In this document: in pieces, positions 46,130 through 53,507 of the stretch | How positions within the stretch are numbered: the first letter of the stretch is position 1 | Layout: each line of letters begins with the position of its first letter | The notes under the pieces: model-generated | Database searches by the model: none | The model's input: only the letters and a program-made list of their open reading frames with translations | What the model was told of the DNA's origin: nothing | Source of the DNA: Halopseudomonas sabulinigri | Lineage (GTDB): Bacteria; Pseudomonadota; Gammaproteobacteria; Pseudomonadales; Pseudomonadaceae | Direction: 5' to 3' | Length of the DNA: 64,000 bases | NCBI RefSeq assembly: GCF_900105255.1 | Contig: NZ_LT629763.1 | Coordinates: 992,001 to 1,056,000, forward strand | Made by a program: the position numbers and the translations under genes

Positions 46130-47602
46130 ATGAACGCATCAACCCAGCTCGCTCCCATTCAATTGAACAACGCGACGGTCAACTTTGATGATCGCTTCAC
46201 CCTGAACGAAATTGACTGGAGCATCTCGCCAGACCAGCACTGGGTCATTACCGGCACCAACGGCGCCGGCAAGTCCGCTCTGGCGGCGGTGCTGGCCGGG
46301 ATGGGCGAAGTCACCGCTGGCAGCGTACAGGGTCTGCCCGCACGCGTGGGCCTGGTCTCGTTTGAAGCCCAGGCGGAGCTGATCGCCAGAGAACTGAAAA
46401 AAGACGATGCCGACATCATGGACGTGATTTCACTTGGCACGCCGGTGCATGAAATCATCTTCGAGAACTGCCAGGACCCGGCATTGGCTCAATCGCTGGT
46501 GGAGAAGTTCGGCCTTAGCAAACTGCTCGACCGCGCGTTTCGCAAACTTTCCACCGGTGAAACCCGCAAGGTCATGCTGATTCGCGCCCTCTCCAGCAAG
46601 CCGGATCTGCTGATCCTCGATGAGCCCTTTGATGGCCTGGATGCAGACACCCTCGCCATGCTGCAAGCGCACCTGGCCTCTATCATCAACACCGTCCCTA
46701 TGGTCATGGTGCTGAACCGCTTTGATGAGATGCCTGACTTCATCACCCATGTTGCTTACATGGATAAAGACAGCTCAGACCCAAAGAACCCGAATCAGGG
46801 CCGCCTGACCCTGACCGTCGATAGAAGCGACGAAGGCGCCTTCAACGAGCTGTATCAACTGCTGCACCTGAAAACCACCGACCTGCACGTACCCGGTGCC
46901 GACCCCGGCAATAAACTGCCCGCGCTTGATCCAGGCCAATCGCTGGTGCGGCTGAAAGACGCGACCATCAAGTACGGCGATACCGTCATCGTAAACAAGC
47001 TGAACTGGACCATAGAGCCCGGCCAGCACTGGCAGCTCAGCGGCCCCAACGGCAGCGGCAAAACCGGGGTGTTGTCGCTGATCACCGGCGATCACCCGCA
47101 GTGCTATACCAACGACATTTATGTCTTCGGCTTTCAGCGCGGCAACGGTGAAAGCATCTGGCAGATCAAGCAGTTTATCGGTTACGTCTCCACTACCCTG
47201 CAGTGGGAATACCGAGTCAGCACCAGTTGCAAGAACGTGATCATCTCCGGCTTTCACGACAGCATCGGCCTGTATAGCAAGTCGTCAGACAACCAGAAAA
47301 AGATCGCAGACCAGTGGCTGGCGCTGCTCGGCATGACCTCGCGCGCCGACCAACCATTCAACAAACTCTCCTACGGCGATCAGCGCCTGCTACTTATCGC
47401 CCGCGCCATGGTCAAACACCCGCCCCTGTTGATCCTCGACGAGCCCTGCCTGGGCCTCGACGATATGAATCGGCAGCTCGTGCTCGCGTTGATCGAGAAG
47501 ATCTGCCAAAGGTCGGAGACCACGGTGTTGTATGTGAATCATCATGCGGAAGATCGGATAGCGGGGATCGAGCGGTATTTGAAGTTGGAGAAAAACAGCT
47601 AG
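46130..47602 (+). CDS. modF: ModF-like double ABC ATPase
   Basis: 490 residues with two ABC ATPase domains in one chain. Walker A motifs: GTNGAGKSA (about 42-50) and GPNGSGKTG (about 305-313). Signatures: LSTGETRK and LSYGDQRL. Walker B: LLILDEPFDGLD and LLILDEPCLGLDD. No membrane part. E. coli ModF (also called PhrA) has this layout; its role in molybdate metabolism or photorepair is unsettled. No mod genes are nearby. ATG 46130 with AAGG upstream is preferred over 46061. Confidence 0.88.
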   Translation: MNASTQLAPIQLNNATVNFDDRFTLNEIDWSISPDQHWVITGTNGAGKSALAAVLAGMGEVTAGSVQGLPARVGLVSFEAQAELIARELKKDDADIMDVISLGTPVHEIIFENCQDPALAQSLVEKFGLSKLLDRAFRKLSTGETRKVMLIRALSSKPDLLILDEPFDGLDADTLAMLQAHLASIINTVPMVMVLNRFDEMPDFITHVAYMDKDSSDPKNPNQGRLTLTVDRSDEGAFNELYQLLHLKTTDLHVPGADPGNKLPALDPGQSLVRLKDATIKYGDTVIVNKLNWTIEPGQHWQLSGPNGSGKTGVLSLITGDHPQCYTNDIYVFGFQRGNGESIWQIKQFIGYVSTTLQWEYRVSTSCKNVIISGFHDSIGLYSKSSDNQKKIADQWLALLGMTSRADQPFNKLSYGDQRLLLIARAMVKHPPLLILDEPCLGLDDMNRQLVLALIEKICQRSETTVLYVNHHAEDRIAGIERYLKLEKNS

Positions 47603-47707
47603 GTTTTACAAGGAGCAAAAAATCAGGCGCCGCACCGCAGTGCGTTGAACCCGGTCCCACCAGCACGCTGCGTGCCTCGCTCTGGTACCGCAAAAATCCC
47701 GTCAGTA

Positions 47708-48142
47708 TCATAGGTCAGCGCCGGACGCACTGGCCCTGGGCTGCAAAAACCACAGTGGCAACAGTATGAGCACGACCACCGGGGTGTTGATCCACAAATG
47801 GCTGTACATTCCGTTGGCCGCCGACACGCCGCTATCCAGGCAAAACCAGACGAGCACCGCCACCATGAGGGCCAGCTTGATTGCTGCAGTGCCCTGCGCC
47901 ACATAGTGATAAATCGCCAGACAGAACAGCAAACCCCAGCTGGCGACCGTAGGCCCAAACAGCTGCAACAGGCTGCGCATCAGTTGGTCTACATTGGCCT
48001 CGAAACCCACATCAAAGGCAGCGTAAAGGCCGGCCACGTAGGGCGTCATCAGGCTTGTCTTGGCGAGAACTATAAACACCAGCCCGAGCACAAAGTGGCC
48101 CAGCCCCACCAGCATCAACCAGTAATACAAAACCTTTTGCAT
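47708..48142 (-). CDS. Four-helix membrane protein of unknown function
   Basis: 144 residues with four membrane segments: about 6-29, 62-82, 87-106 and 118-135 (TPVVVLILLPLWFL). It starts MQKVLYYWLMLVGLGHFVLGLVF. The start at 48142 is chosen because the upstream in-frame extension is hydrophilic. I do not recognise the family. It lies with two other minus-strand accessory genes between modF and the cassette array. Confidence 0.65.
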   Translation of the reverse strand: MQKVLYYWLMLVGLGHFVLGLVFIVLAKTSLMTPYVAGLYAAFDVGFEANVDQLMRSLLQLFGPTVASWGLLFCLAIYHYVAQGTAAIKLALMVAVLVWFCLDSGVSAANGMYSHLWINTPVVVLILLPLWFLQPRASASGADL

Positions 48143-48176
48143 GCAGCACCGTCTTTTTAAAAAAGGAACATGGAGC

Positions 48177-48202
48177 GCAGGCTCCGTACTGACAGAGCCT
48201 GC
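48177..48202 (-). terminator. Hairpin between the SRPBCC gene and the membrane-protein gene
   Basis: GCAGGCTC (48177-48184) pairs with GAGCCTGC (48195-48202). A CCTTTTTT stretch follows about 15 bases later on the minus strand. Possible terminator. Confidence 0.4.
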
Positions 48203-48212
48203 TGAATCGTCA

Positions 48213-48662
48213 TCAGGCCATTCGCTCACAGTAGTGCTTCAGGCCCCGCAGCCTGGCTACAACAGCCCTGCGAAAATACAGTGTCGCGAGGTACTCGGAA
48301 ACCGGCGGCAAAGCCCAGGCTTTGGTTTTGATCGCATAGCGGAAAGTGGCTTGAGTAGAACTGGCATCAATGGGCTTGAAAACCCAACTGCCCGCGAAAC
48401 TCTTGATAAAGACCGGCCCCTTGGTCATCACAATGGCCGCCCTGACAGGCGGCGCCAACTGGACAAACTCAACGTCCATCCGCAAGCCGGATTTGGCTAT
48501 TACACGGGTTCTGACCCCAACCGCCAACTCGGTTGCGCCATCCAGCAGCTCGATTTTCTCAGGGAATGGATCCCACTCATAGCGCACTGCATAGTCTTGT
48601 GATGCGGAGTACACAACGGCCTGGGGTGCATTAATGGTAAGTTTGTGCTGGACTATGGCCAT
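48213..48662 (-). CDS. SRPBCC (START-like) ligand-binding domain protein
   Basis: 149 residues, polyketide-cyclase/SRPBCC fold: it opens IVQHKLTINAPQAVVYSASQDYAVRYEWDPFPEKIELLDGA, the usual first strand and helix pair, and ends with a long helix (EYLATLYFRRAVVARLRGLKHYCERMA). It probably binds a hydrophobic ligand in the cytoplasm. No catalytic residues are evident. Nothing in the neighbourhood tells its ligand. Confidence 0.75.
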   Translation of the reverse strand: MAIVQHKLTINAPQAVVYSASQDYAVRYEWDPFPEKIELLDGATELAVGVRTRVIAKSGLRMDVEFVQLAPPVRAAIVMTKGPVFIKSFAGSWVFKPIDASSTQATFRYAIKTKAWALPPVSEYLATLYFRRAVVARLRGLKHYCERMA

Positions 48663-48740
48663 GACAGCATCTGTTTCTGCGTCAGTGTACCGGCCTTAAG
48701 CTGCGGGCGTTCGGTGCAACCCCAGCTTGGCATCAAGCAG

Positions 48741-49238
48741 CTATTGCGCATTGACGGTGCGGCCATTTGCCAACTCGTTTGCATCCGGCACCTCGTATCG
48801 CGGCTCCATAAACTCGAACATGAAGTCGGTCACCTCAAAGGCGTAAACGTTGGGGTCCTTTTCGGCATTTCGTTTTTCTACACGCTGTTTACGCACCGCT
48901 GTCGGCGCATTCAGATAGTGAACTTCGGCCTGCACTCCCAACGTCTTTGCCAACTCAGAGAAACGTGCCCTCTGTTCCTTGGTGGTGAACCCCAGGTCCA
49001 GAACCACATTGCCGTTCAACTGCAGAATCTGCTCGCAAACCTGCCAGATTTGTATGTAACAGCGATTCACCCGCTCGATCATCCAAGCGTAGTCGAGGGA
49101 GGTCATGTCCTTGGAAAACAGATTCTGCATCCAAGGATCGATAGAAAAGCGCACTGCGCCAATCTCCTTGGAGAAAGACAGGGAGTACGTGGTTTTTCCG
49201 ACACCGGTAGGGCCGGTAACGATGATTAGCCTAGCCAT
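48741..49238 (-). CDS. P-loop kinase-like protein (AAA_33 / zeta-toxin-like fold)
   Basis: 165 residues. Walker A IIVTGPTGVGKTTYS at 5-19; IDPWMQNLF follows as in small-molecule kinases; DLGFTTKEQRARF near 82-94 resembles the lid/switch region. The C-terminal YEVPDANEL is also seen in this ATP-binding family. It probably phosphorylates a small molecule. No antitoxin partner is adjacent, so a toxin role is unlikely. No clear ribosome site is seen. Confidence 0.72.
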   Translation of the reverse strand: MARLIIVTGPTGVGKTTYSLSFSKEIGAVRFSIDPWMQNLFSKDMTSLDYAWMIERVNRCYIQIWQVCEQILQLNGNVVLDLGFTTKEQRARFSELAKTLGVQAEVHYLNAPTAVRKQRVEKRNAEKDPNVYAFEVTDFMFEFMEPRYEVPDANELANGRTVNAQ

Positions 49239-49572
49239 AGCTTACGAGCCTCTGCTAATGCATAGCGCAATGCGCGCGGGTAATTTATCTCACAGAGTGT
49301 GCAAGATAGCCCTTCAAAACCGAGAGCCTGTTCTTTTGGATCGTCACTCAGCTTGTCTCACCTGATAGTGCCTTTGCACATTCGCCGCGACCCTGCCCCA
49401 TTCGGACGAGCTGACACTGATAATTGGGGCCAATGTGGATTAACACACCGTGAAGAAAGTCATTCTTCCTGGATTATGAAAGATATCTTCACTGATCCGG
49501 ATGGCTTGCTCAAAAACCTCAGGGCTTTTCTACCGCCTCAACGCCCCAACATAACCACGTCGGCCCCTGGCA
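49239..49572. other. Gene-poor stretch at the left end of the cassette array
   Basis: 334 bp without a convincing gene. On the minus strand, just past the 82-residue cassette gene, it reads GCGTT followed by GAGGCGGTAGAAAAGCCC. This resembles the GTT plus MITE end (GAGGCTGTAGAAAAA) seen at 50605. It may mark the relic of a fourth attC disrupted by a related element. Confidence 0.4.
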
Positions 49573-49821
49573 CTAAGCGCGCCGCTTGCGAGCCAGAAAC
49601 CGACGAAGCAGGAACACAAGCCCTGCAACGACAAAGGACACCACGCATAGAACGCCCAAGGCCAGCGGGGCGGATTCATGGGTAACTACTACACCATCGA
49701 AGTACCGGCCCTCGCTGTTGTACGGGAGCCGCGCCAGACGAACACACAAGACGCCGAACAACACCCCGGCAGCAAAAGCTAACGCCAGAACGCCATTAAC
49801 CAGCAGGGAAAGAATGTTCAT
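49573..49821 (-). CDS. Cassette gene: small two-helix membrane protein
   Basis: 82 residues with two membrane segments (about 4-28 and 57-77) and a basic tail (RRFLARKRRA). It starts 10 bases after the GTTGGGC core site of the preceding attC, so it is the next gene of the cassette array. A GAAAG stretch precedes the ATG. Function unknown. Its own attC is not recognisable downstream. Confidence 0.6.
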   Translation of the reverse strand: MNILSLLVNGVLALAFAAGVLFGVLCVRLARLPYNSEGRYFDGVVVTHESAPLALGVLCVVSFVVAGLVFLLRRFLARKRRA

Positions 49822-49830
49822 TTCTTTCAG

Positions 49831-49908
49831 GCCCAACGTAGAGCTTTGCGGCAATTTTGTAGCCGTGAAGCGATGGAGAAATTGTCCGGCAAGAGCGATT
49901 TGTTAAAT
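49831..49908 (-). other. Integron attC site a
   Basis: 78 bp on the minus strand. The R'' box ATTTAAC (49908-49902) and R' box GTTGGGC (49837-49831) both fit the consensus RYYYAAC / GTTRRRY exactly. The inner arms are imperfectly complementary: AAATCGCTCTTGCCGG versus the 3' side TTGCCGCAAAGCTC. It lies 4 bp after the stop of the 168-residue gene, the normal cassette position. Confidence 0.8.
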
Positions 49909-49912
49909 GGCA

Positions 49913-50419
49913 TCACGCGGCCAAGCTCAGCATTTTCCTAGATATAGTGCGAGCCTTAAGAATCAAGATTGCTGAAACAAGCAACTCCACTATCGTCGAA
50001 AGCATATTCGCTTTGTTTTCTTGGCTAAGATTCAGCGGCGCAAAAGCACCCTGACTACGCTCCGACATTTGCCAAAGGGTAGCCCAATATACGGCGTCGA
50101 TTATTGCGAAATAGAGGTAATAGGTAGCTACAGCCAGTAACAAAACAGTCAGGCAGGACGGCGCATTCATTGGCTCGACCGGCTGGTCTATTTCTGGCTT
50201 CAAGATGGTTTTTGCCACCTTCATGGGGAAATACCACAAGAAAATTGCTACGAGAATCGGGATCACCACTGAAGAAATAGCAAAGGCCATAGACACGGTT
50301 AAGCCGCTTAGCTGCCCGGTCATAAGCCCTAACAAGAAAGAGGATTGTCGAAGAGCGAACAGAATCAACAGAACGGAAAAAATTCGAACGAGGATTGCGA
50401 GGTAGTGCGTAGGCTTCAT
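49913..50419 (-). CDS. Cassette gene: four-helix membrane protein
   Basis: 168 residues with four membrane helices (about 6-30, 40-63, 86-106 and 136-153). The loop between helices 2 and 3 is charged. It begins 16 bases after a GTTAAAA core (the outer copy of the split attC b) and ends 4 bases before attC a, so it is a complete cassette. I do not recognise the family. Lower GC than the core genome supports transfer. Confidence 0.65.
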   Translation of the reverse strand: MKPTHYLAILVRIFSVLLILFALRQSSFLLGLMTGQLSGLTVSMAFAISSVVIPILVAIFLWYFPMKVAKTILKPEIDQPVEPMNAPSCLTVLLLAVATYYLYFAIIDAVYWATLWQMSERSQGAFAPLNLSQENKANMLSTIVELLVSAILILKARTISRKMLSLAA

Positions 50420-50438
50420 GCCTTATGTCCTTTTAACG

Positions 50439-50604
50439 AGGCTGTAGAAAAACTCCCGAGCCTCTTTCAATTGGTGCGCCTACGCGAAATTTCAGAAGTT
50501 TTCCGATGACGAACGCTTCAGATTTCGAAAATAGGCGCTATTTTTAGTTCGTTTTTTGACCAAAATTGACCAGTATAAAACCGTCGACCTTTTTCTACAG
50601 CCTC
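50439..50604. mobile_element. MITE-like 166-bp element inserted in an attC crossover triplet
   Basis: Perfect 15-bp terminal inverted repeats GAGGCTGTAGAAAAA (50439-50453) and TTTTTCTACAGCCTC (50590-50604). A 3-bp duplication AAC flanks it (50436-50438 and 50605-50607; GTT in cassette orientation). It has no ORF. It sits exactly at the GTT of the R' core of attC b. The family of the parent transposase could not be named. Confidence 0.75.
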
Positions 50605-50657
50605 AACGCTAGGTTCAGCGGTGAGCGAAGCGAATCCGCTGCAACCTATTGTTAGTT
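50605..50657 (-). other. Integron attC site b (interrupted at the R' core)
   Basis: A compact site on the minus strand: R'' AACTAAC (50657-50651; one mismatch to RYYYAAC). The arms AGGTT-G-CAGCGG and CCGCTG-AACCT are perfectly complementary apart from one extrahelical G, the usual strand-choice feature. It then reads AGC and GTT. The rest of the core (AAAA) lies beyond the MITE, so the intact R' would be GTTAAAA. It begins 3 bases past the stop of the ATPase gene. Confidence 0.82.
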
Positions 50658-50660
50658 TTT

Positions 50661-52115
50661 TCAGTGAATATTAAGGAATTCTCGGTATGCGATGTGGACT
50701 GACCAAGTGATTTTATCATCCATATTCTCATTACTTCGAAATAAGTCGGGGTCATCTGTAAAATGGGTGAAGTTTTTACCGTTATCGTGAATCCTAGAAA
50801 TCAGCCCAATCTTATACGAGAACTCCCCTAAATCATTCGGAGATACATACACCTTTCCATCAATGTCGGCAATAGAATCTACAGACCGCCCCCTTATGAA
50901 ATCTGTATCAAACATTTCAGCAAGCGTTGAGCAGGTATATGTCTTACTATTCGCTCGAAAAGAGTCTATAAGCTTATCAAGCTCAGGAAATTGGTGCTGA
51001 TGTTCTTTTATCAGGTCATTTTTACGGTTTTTACCGTATTTCTCTAAAATTTGATTTATATAATCTAAATCGATTTTTTTGTTGTACGGACTGTTCTTCT
51101 TAGTCTGAATTGCGGCCATTCTGCAAAGCTGTCCCATCCACCGTGGTCGCTTGTTTGAGAATGAGTAAATAGCATCAAAAATTGAAGCTTGATCATCATT
51201 TTTCCACCTAATTGGCGTGTTGAATGCAAGCCCAAAGATCTGATTGTAGTCTCTACTTATTTTTAACTGTGATTCTTTAGACTCAGGGTGCTTTCTTTGA
51301 ACATATGCCAAAATTCGGTTTGCGAGCATGTCTCGAAGTTGCTTTTTCGTCCAAAATATTTCAACTACATACTGCTCCCACTTATCAAGATCCTCTAAGT
51401 GCCTTAGATTTGCCCATACATCTGATCGAACACTGGCTCTAATATTCAAATTATTCATATCAAATGATAGTGATCTTATGGCGCTAAAAAAGGAGCCAAC
51501 TCTAGCTTGATACTCTTCTGTGTCTTTGTACTTTGCATCAATATCATCAATCAGTATCCAGACGCTAGATGCCTGATGTGTATCCTGATAGTTTTGCAAT
51601 AGACTCTGTAAATTTTCGGGAAACGACCTTTTAAGCTCAGCATTAACTAAAGGTAGTTTTCCTTTAACCCTGGAAATCAATCCACCAATAATGTTTTTGC
51701 TTTTCATTCCTTCTAATTCGGAGATTTCTACCATTGAAATTTCATCACTAGTGAGCGCAAAACCAATAGACTTTCCAATCTCCAGAATAATTTTTTTACA
51801 TATGATCTGCTTCCAGTAATTCTCTAAGTATGCTTGGTCCTGATCTTGAAAATCTCCAAGGCCTAATAATGAATTTCCAGTAACTCGAATAATTAGCGCG
51901 CCGTCATCTTCTTTAAGGTTATAGGCCATTCGAGAAATCATTGCAGATTTACCCATACCTTTTCTTGCACTCACTACGTTTAGCCGAACAGATCGATCAA
52001 AGAAATCTTCAAAATCTGGGTTATCTATGTAGTAAGAGTTCAGCACTTCAATATTTTCATCTTCGCCAGCATCATTTCCAAATAGGTCTTTGTCTTTTAT
52101 ATCTATATGAATCAT
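50661..52115 (-). CDS. Cassette gene: P-loop ATPase, Sll1717-like
   Basis: 484 residues, no membrane segment. Walker A VVSARKGMGKSAMISR at about 47-62 and Walker B VWILIDDIDAKY near 185-196 identify a P-loop NTPase. Conserved blocks IRASVRSDVW and RPRWMGQLCRMAA suggest the sensor and arginine-finger region. The overall pattern resembles the Sll1717 family of STAND/AAA-like ATPases. It is AT-rich compared with neighbours and lies between attC c (upstream) and attC b (immediately downstream). Such proteins occur in defence islands, but no experimental role can be claimed from the sequence. Confidence 0.75.
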   Translation of the reverse strand: MIHIDIKDKDLFGNDAGEDENIEVLNSYYIDNPDFEDFFDRSVRLNVVSARKGMGKSAMISRMAYNLKEDDGALIIRVTGNSLLGLGDFQDQDQAYLENYWKQIICKKIILEIGKSIGFALTSDEISMVEISELEGMKSKNIIGGLISRVKGKLPLVNAELKRSFPENLQSLLQNYQDTHQASSVWILIDDIDAKYKDTEEYQARVGSFFSAIRSLSFDMNNLNIRASVRSDVWANLRHLEDLDKWEQYVVEIFWTKKQLRDMLANRILAYVQRKHPESKESQLKISRDYNQIFGLAFNTPIRWKNDDQASIFDAIYSFSNKRPRWMGQLCRMAAIQTKKNSPYNKKIDLDYINQILEKYGKNRKNDLIKEHQHQFPELDKLIDSFRANSKTYTCSTLAEMFDTDFIRGRSVDSIADIDGKVYVSPNDLGEFSYKIGLISRIHDNGKNFTHFTDDPDLFRSNENMDDKITWSVHIAYREFLNIH

Positions 52116-52142
52116 GGTTTATTACTCAGAATACGGATGTAA

Positions 52143-52202
52143 AACTAACGCCTCAAACACCGGCGCAGCTTCGCTGCGTCCGAGTGCTTTGATTTGTTAG
52201 GC
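52143..52202 (-). other. Integron attC site c
   Basis: 60 bp on the minus strand. R'' GCCTAAC (52202-52196) is perfect and R' GTTAGTT (52149-52143) has one mismatch. Arms TCAAA-G-CAC with GTG-TTTGA, CGG with CCG, and CGCAGC with GCTGCG around a GAA loop form a near-perfect hairpin with an extrahelical G. The 289-residue gene reads its last codons through the site. Confidence 0.88.
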
Positions 52203-53022
52203 ATTTCTCTAGAATATTCAAAGTTTGCTTTACATTTAGCTGAGCCTCGTGAATCCACCCACCATCACGACTCAAATATTCATCAAACCTTCTGAGCAAT
52301 GCAACTAGCTCATCGATATTGTCTAACCCAACCGTTACTTTATCAGCAGCGTTCTTGATCTTTCTAGTCGATAACGCCCCTTTCGGAGGAATCTCGACTT
52401 CCAAAAAGTGGTAGCCATTCACAAGTTCAATTGCGGATAAAACCGCAACATCTATTAGGTGTTGAGGATCAGCGGCCACGCCGATTTTGCCACGAAATAT
52501 CGAAGCTATTCGTGGTTGTAGGTATTCAATATATGAAACATGCTGGCTAGAATCATTTTGGTGTGGAGGTGCACCGCTTCCATCATTATATGGAAGAGAT
52601 CGAAAGTAAGCTTCCGTAACCAATGACAAGGCCATCAAGCACTCCTCATCTAAAAACAACTGATGCTGATATATCAATCCTTCAAATTCTCTACGCCCGC
52701 TTGAAGGAACAGGTTCATATAAGCCTTCATCAGGATCGTAGTGAGCCGCCCACTCTGTATTGATTTGGGCTATTTTTGTTATTAGCGCTGCGAATGCATT
52801 TCGTTGATGATCAAAAAACAGAGAGGTGCGAAGTTGTGAAACCTGATTTTCGTGCTTAATTCCTTCGATCTTAGAATTCAATTCAGTCTTATAGCTTTCT
52901 AATTTTTCAGCATATTCATGCTGAATAGATTGTTTCAATCTCTCTGAAATCCATCCTTTGGCAAGCCAGACTAAAGTTGCTCCACTAATTCCGCCAGACA
53001 ATATGCTGAGTAGATATTCCAT
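52153..53022 (-). CDS. Cassette gene: membrane-anchored coiled-coil protein
   Basis: 289 residues. One N-terminal membrane helix (about 4-22, LLSILSGGISGATLVWLAKGW) is followed by a coiled coil (about 30-65, EYAEKLESYKTELNSKIEGIKHENQ) and a helical soluble domain to about 270. The last 15 or so residues are encoded inside attC c, where the stop lies. It starts 15 bases after the core site GTTAGGC with AGGAGAGAGA upstream of the ATG. I do not recognise the family. The anchor-coil-helical layout is seen in some phage-defence effectors. Confidence 0.7.
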   Translation of the reverse strand: MEYLLSILSGGISGATLVWLAKGWISERLKQSIQHEYAEKLESYKTELNSKIEGIKHENQVSQLRTSLFFDHQRNAFAALITKIAQINTEWAAHYDPDEGLYEPVPSSGRREFEGLIYQHQLFLDEECLMALSLVTEAYFRSLPYNDGSGAPPHQNDSSQHVSYIEYLQPRIASIFRGKIGVAADPQHLIDVAVLSAIELVNGYHFLEVEIPPKGALSTRKIKNAADKVTVGLDNIDELVALLRRFDEYLSRDGGWIHEAQLNVKQTLNILEKCLTNQSTRTQRSCAGV

Positions 53023-53036
53023 TCTCTCTCCTGATG

Positions 53037-53043
53037 CCTAACA
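53037..53043 (-). other. Integron core site at the upstream edge of the cassette array
   Basis: GTTAGGC on the minus strand, a perfect GTTRRRY, preceded by AGCGTTCCACTTAGCT. It marks the 5' boundary of the 289-residue gene cassette. No matching R'' arm is clear further upstream, so it may belong to a degraded attC or an attI. Confidence 0.55.
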
Positions 53044-53507
53044 GCTAAGTGGAACGCTGGCTTTATGATTACATATCAGTGACTTCCGCATATCAACACT
53101 CCTCGCCGCCGGCATCCAATAAAAAATAGATTTAAATTCATGTAGTTGAACGCCATACCCCAACCCCAGACGTATTCGCGTGACTTCCACATTTCGTGAA
53201 TCCAATCAACCTGTATGGCATGCCAGTCAACATATTCAAGCGGGCAAGCCGACACCCGCCAGCGCTTAAAGCCAGGCAGGATAAGTATTTTTTGATTGCG
53301 GACTGGAAACGGATTAAACCATAAACAGCGCACGCGCGAAGAAGCATCAGACCCGTTAAGGCTGAAGCTGTGCTTTGGCAATTAAGTATTGAGGTAGTGT
53401 TGCGCGCCATCCTTGGGCTCCTGCTTAGTGGCTTACTGCCGTGAAGCCAAAATAGCGCTATGACGATGTGCGGTAAAGCAAATCTTCATAGCGCAACATC
53501 TCTCGCC
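53044..53507. other. Region between the cassette array and the NAD kinase gene
   Basis: About 460 bp with no gene I would call. A 101-codon minus-strand ORF (53076-53381) is possible but has no recognisable features. GCGCTATGA (53455-53463) and TCATAGCGC (53486-53494) form an inverted repeat just past the kinase stop. No integrase reading frame is visible. Confidence 0.45.

Noticed and set aside
48741..49238. P-loop protein considered as a zeta toxin and as a cassette gene
   Set aside because: No antitoxin gene adjoins it, and neither side has an attC core, so it is listed only as a kinase-like protein.
53076..53381. 101-codon minus-strand ORF right of the cassette array
   Set aside because: No recognisable domain, and another frame is equally open. 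It could be a degraded cassette gene but the evidence is too weak for a CDS call.
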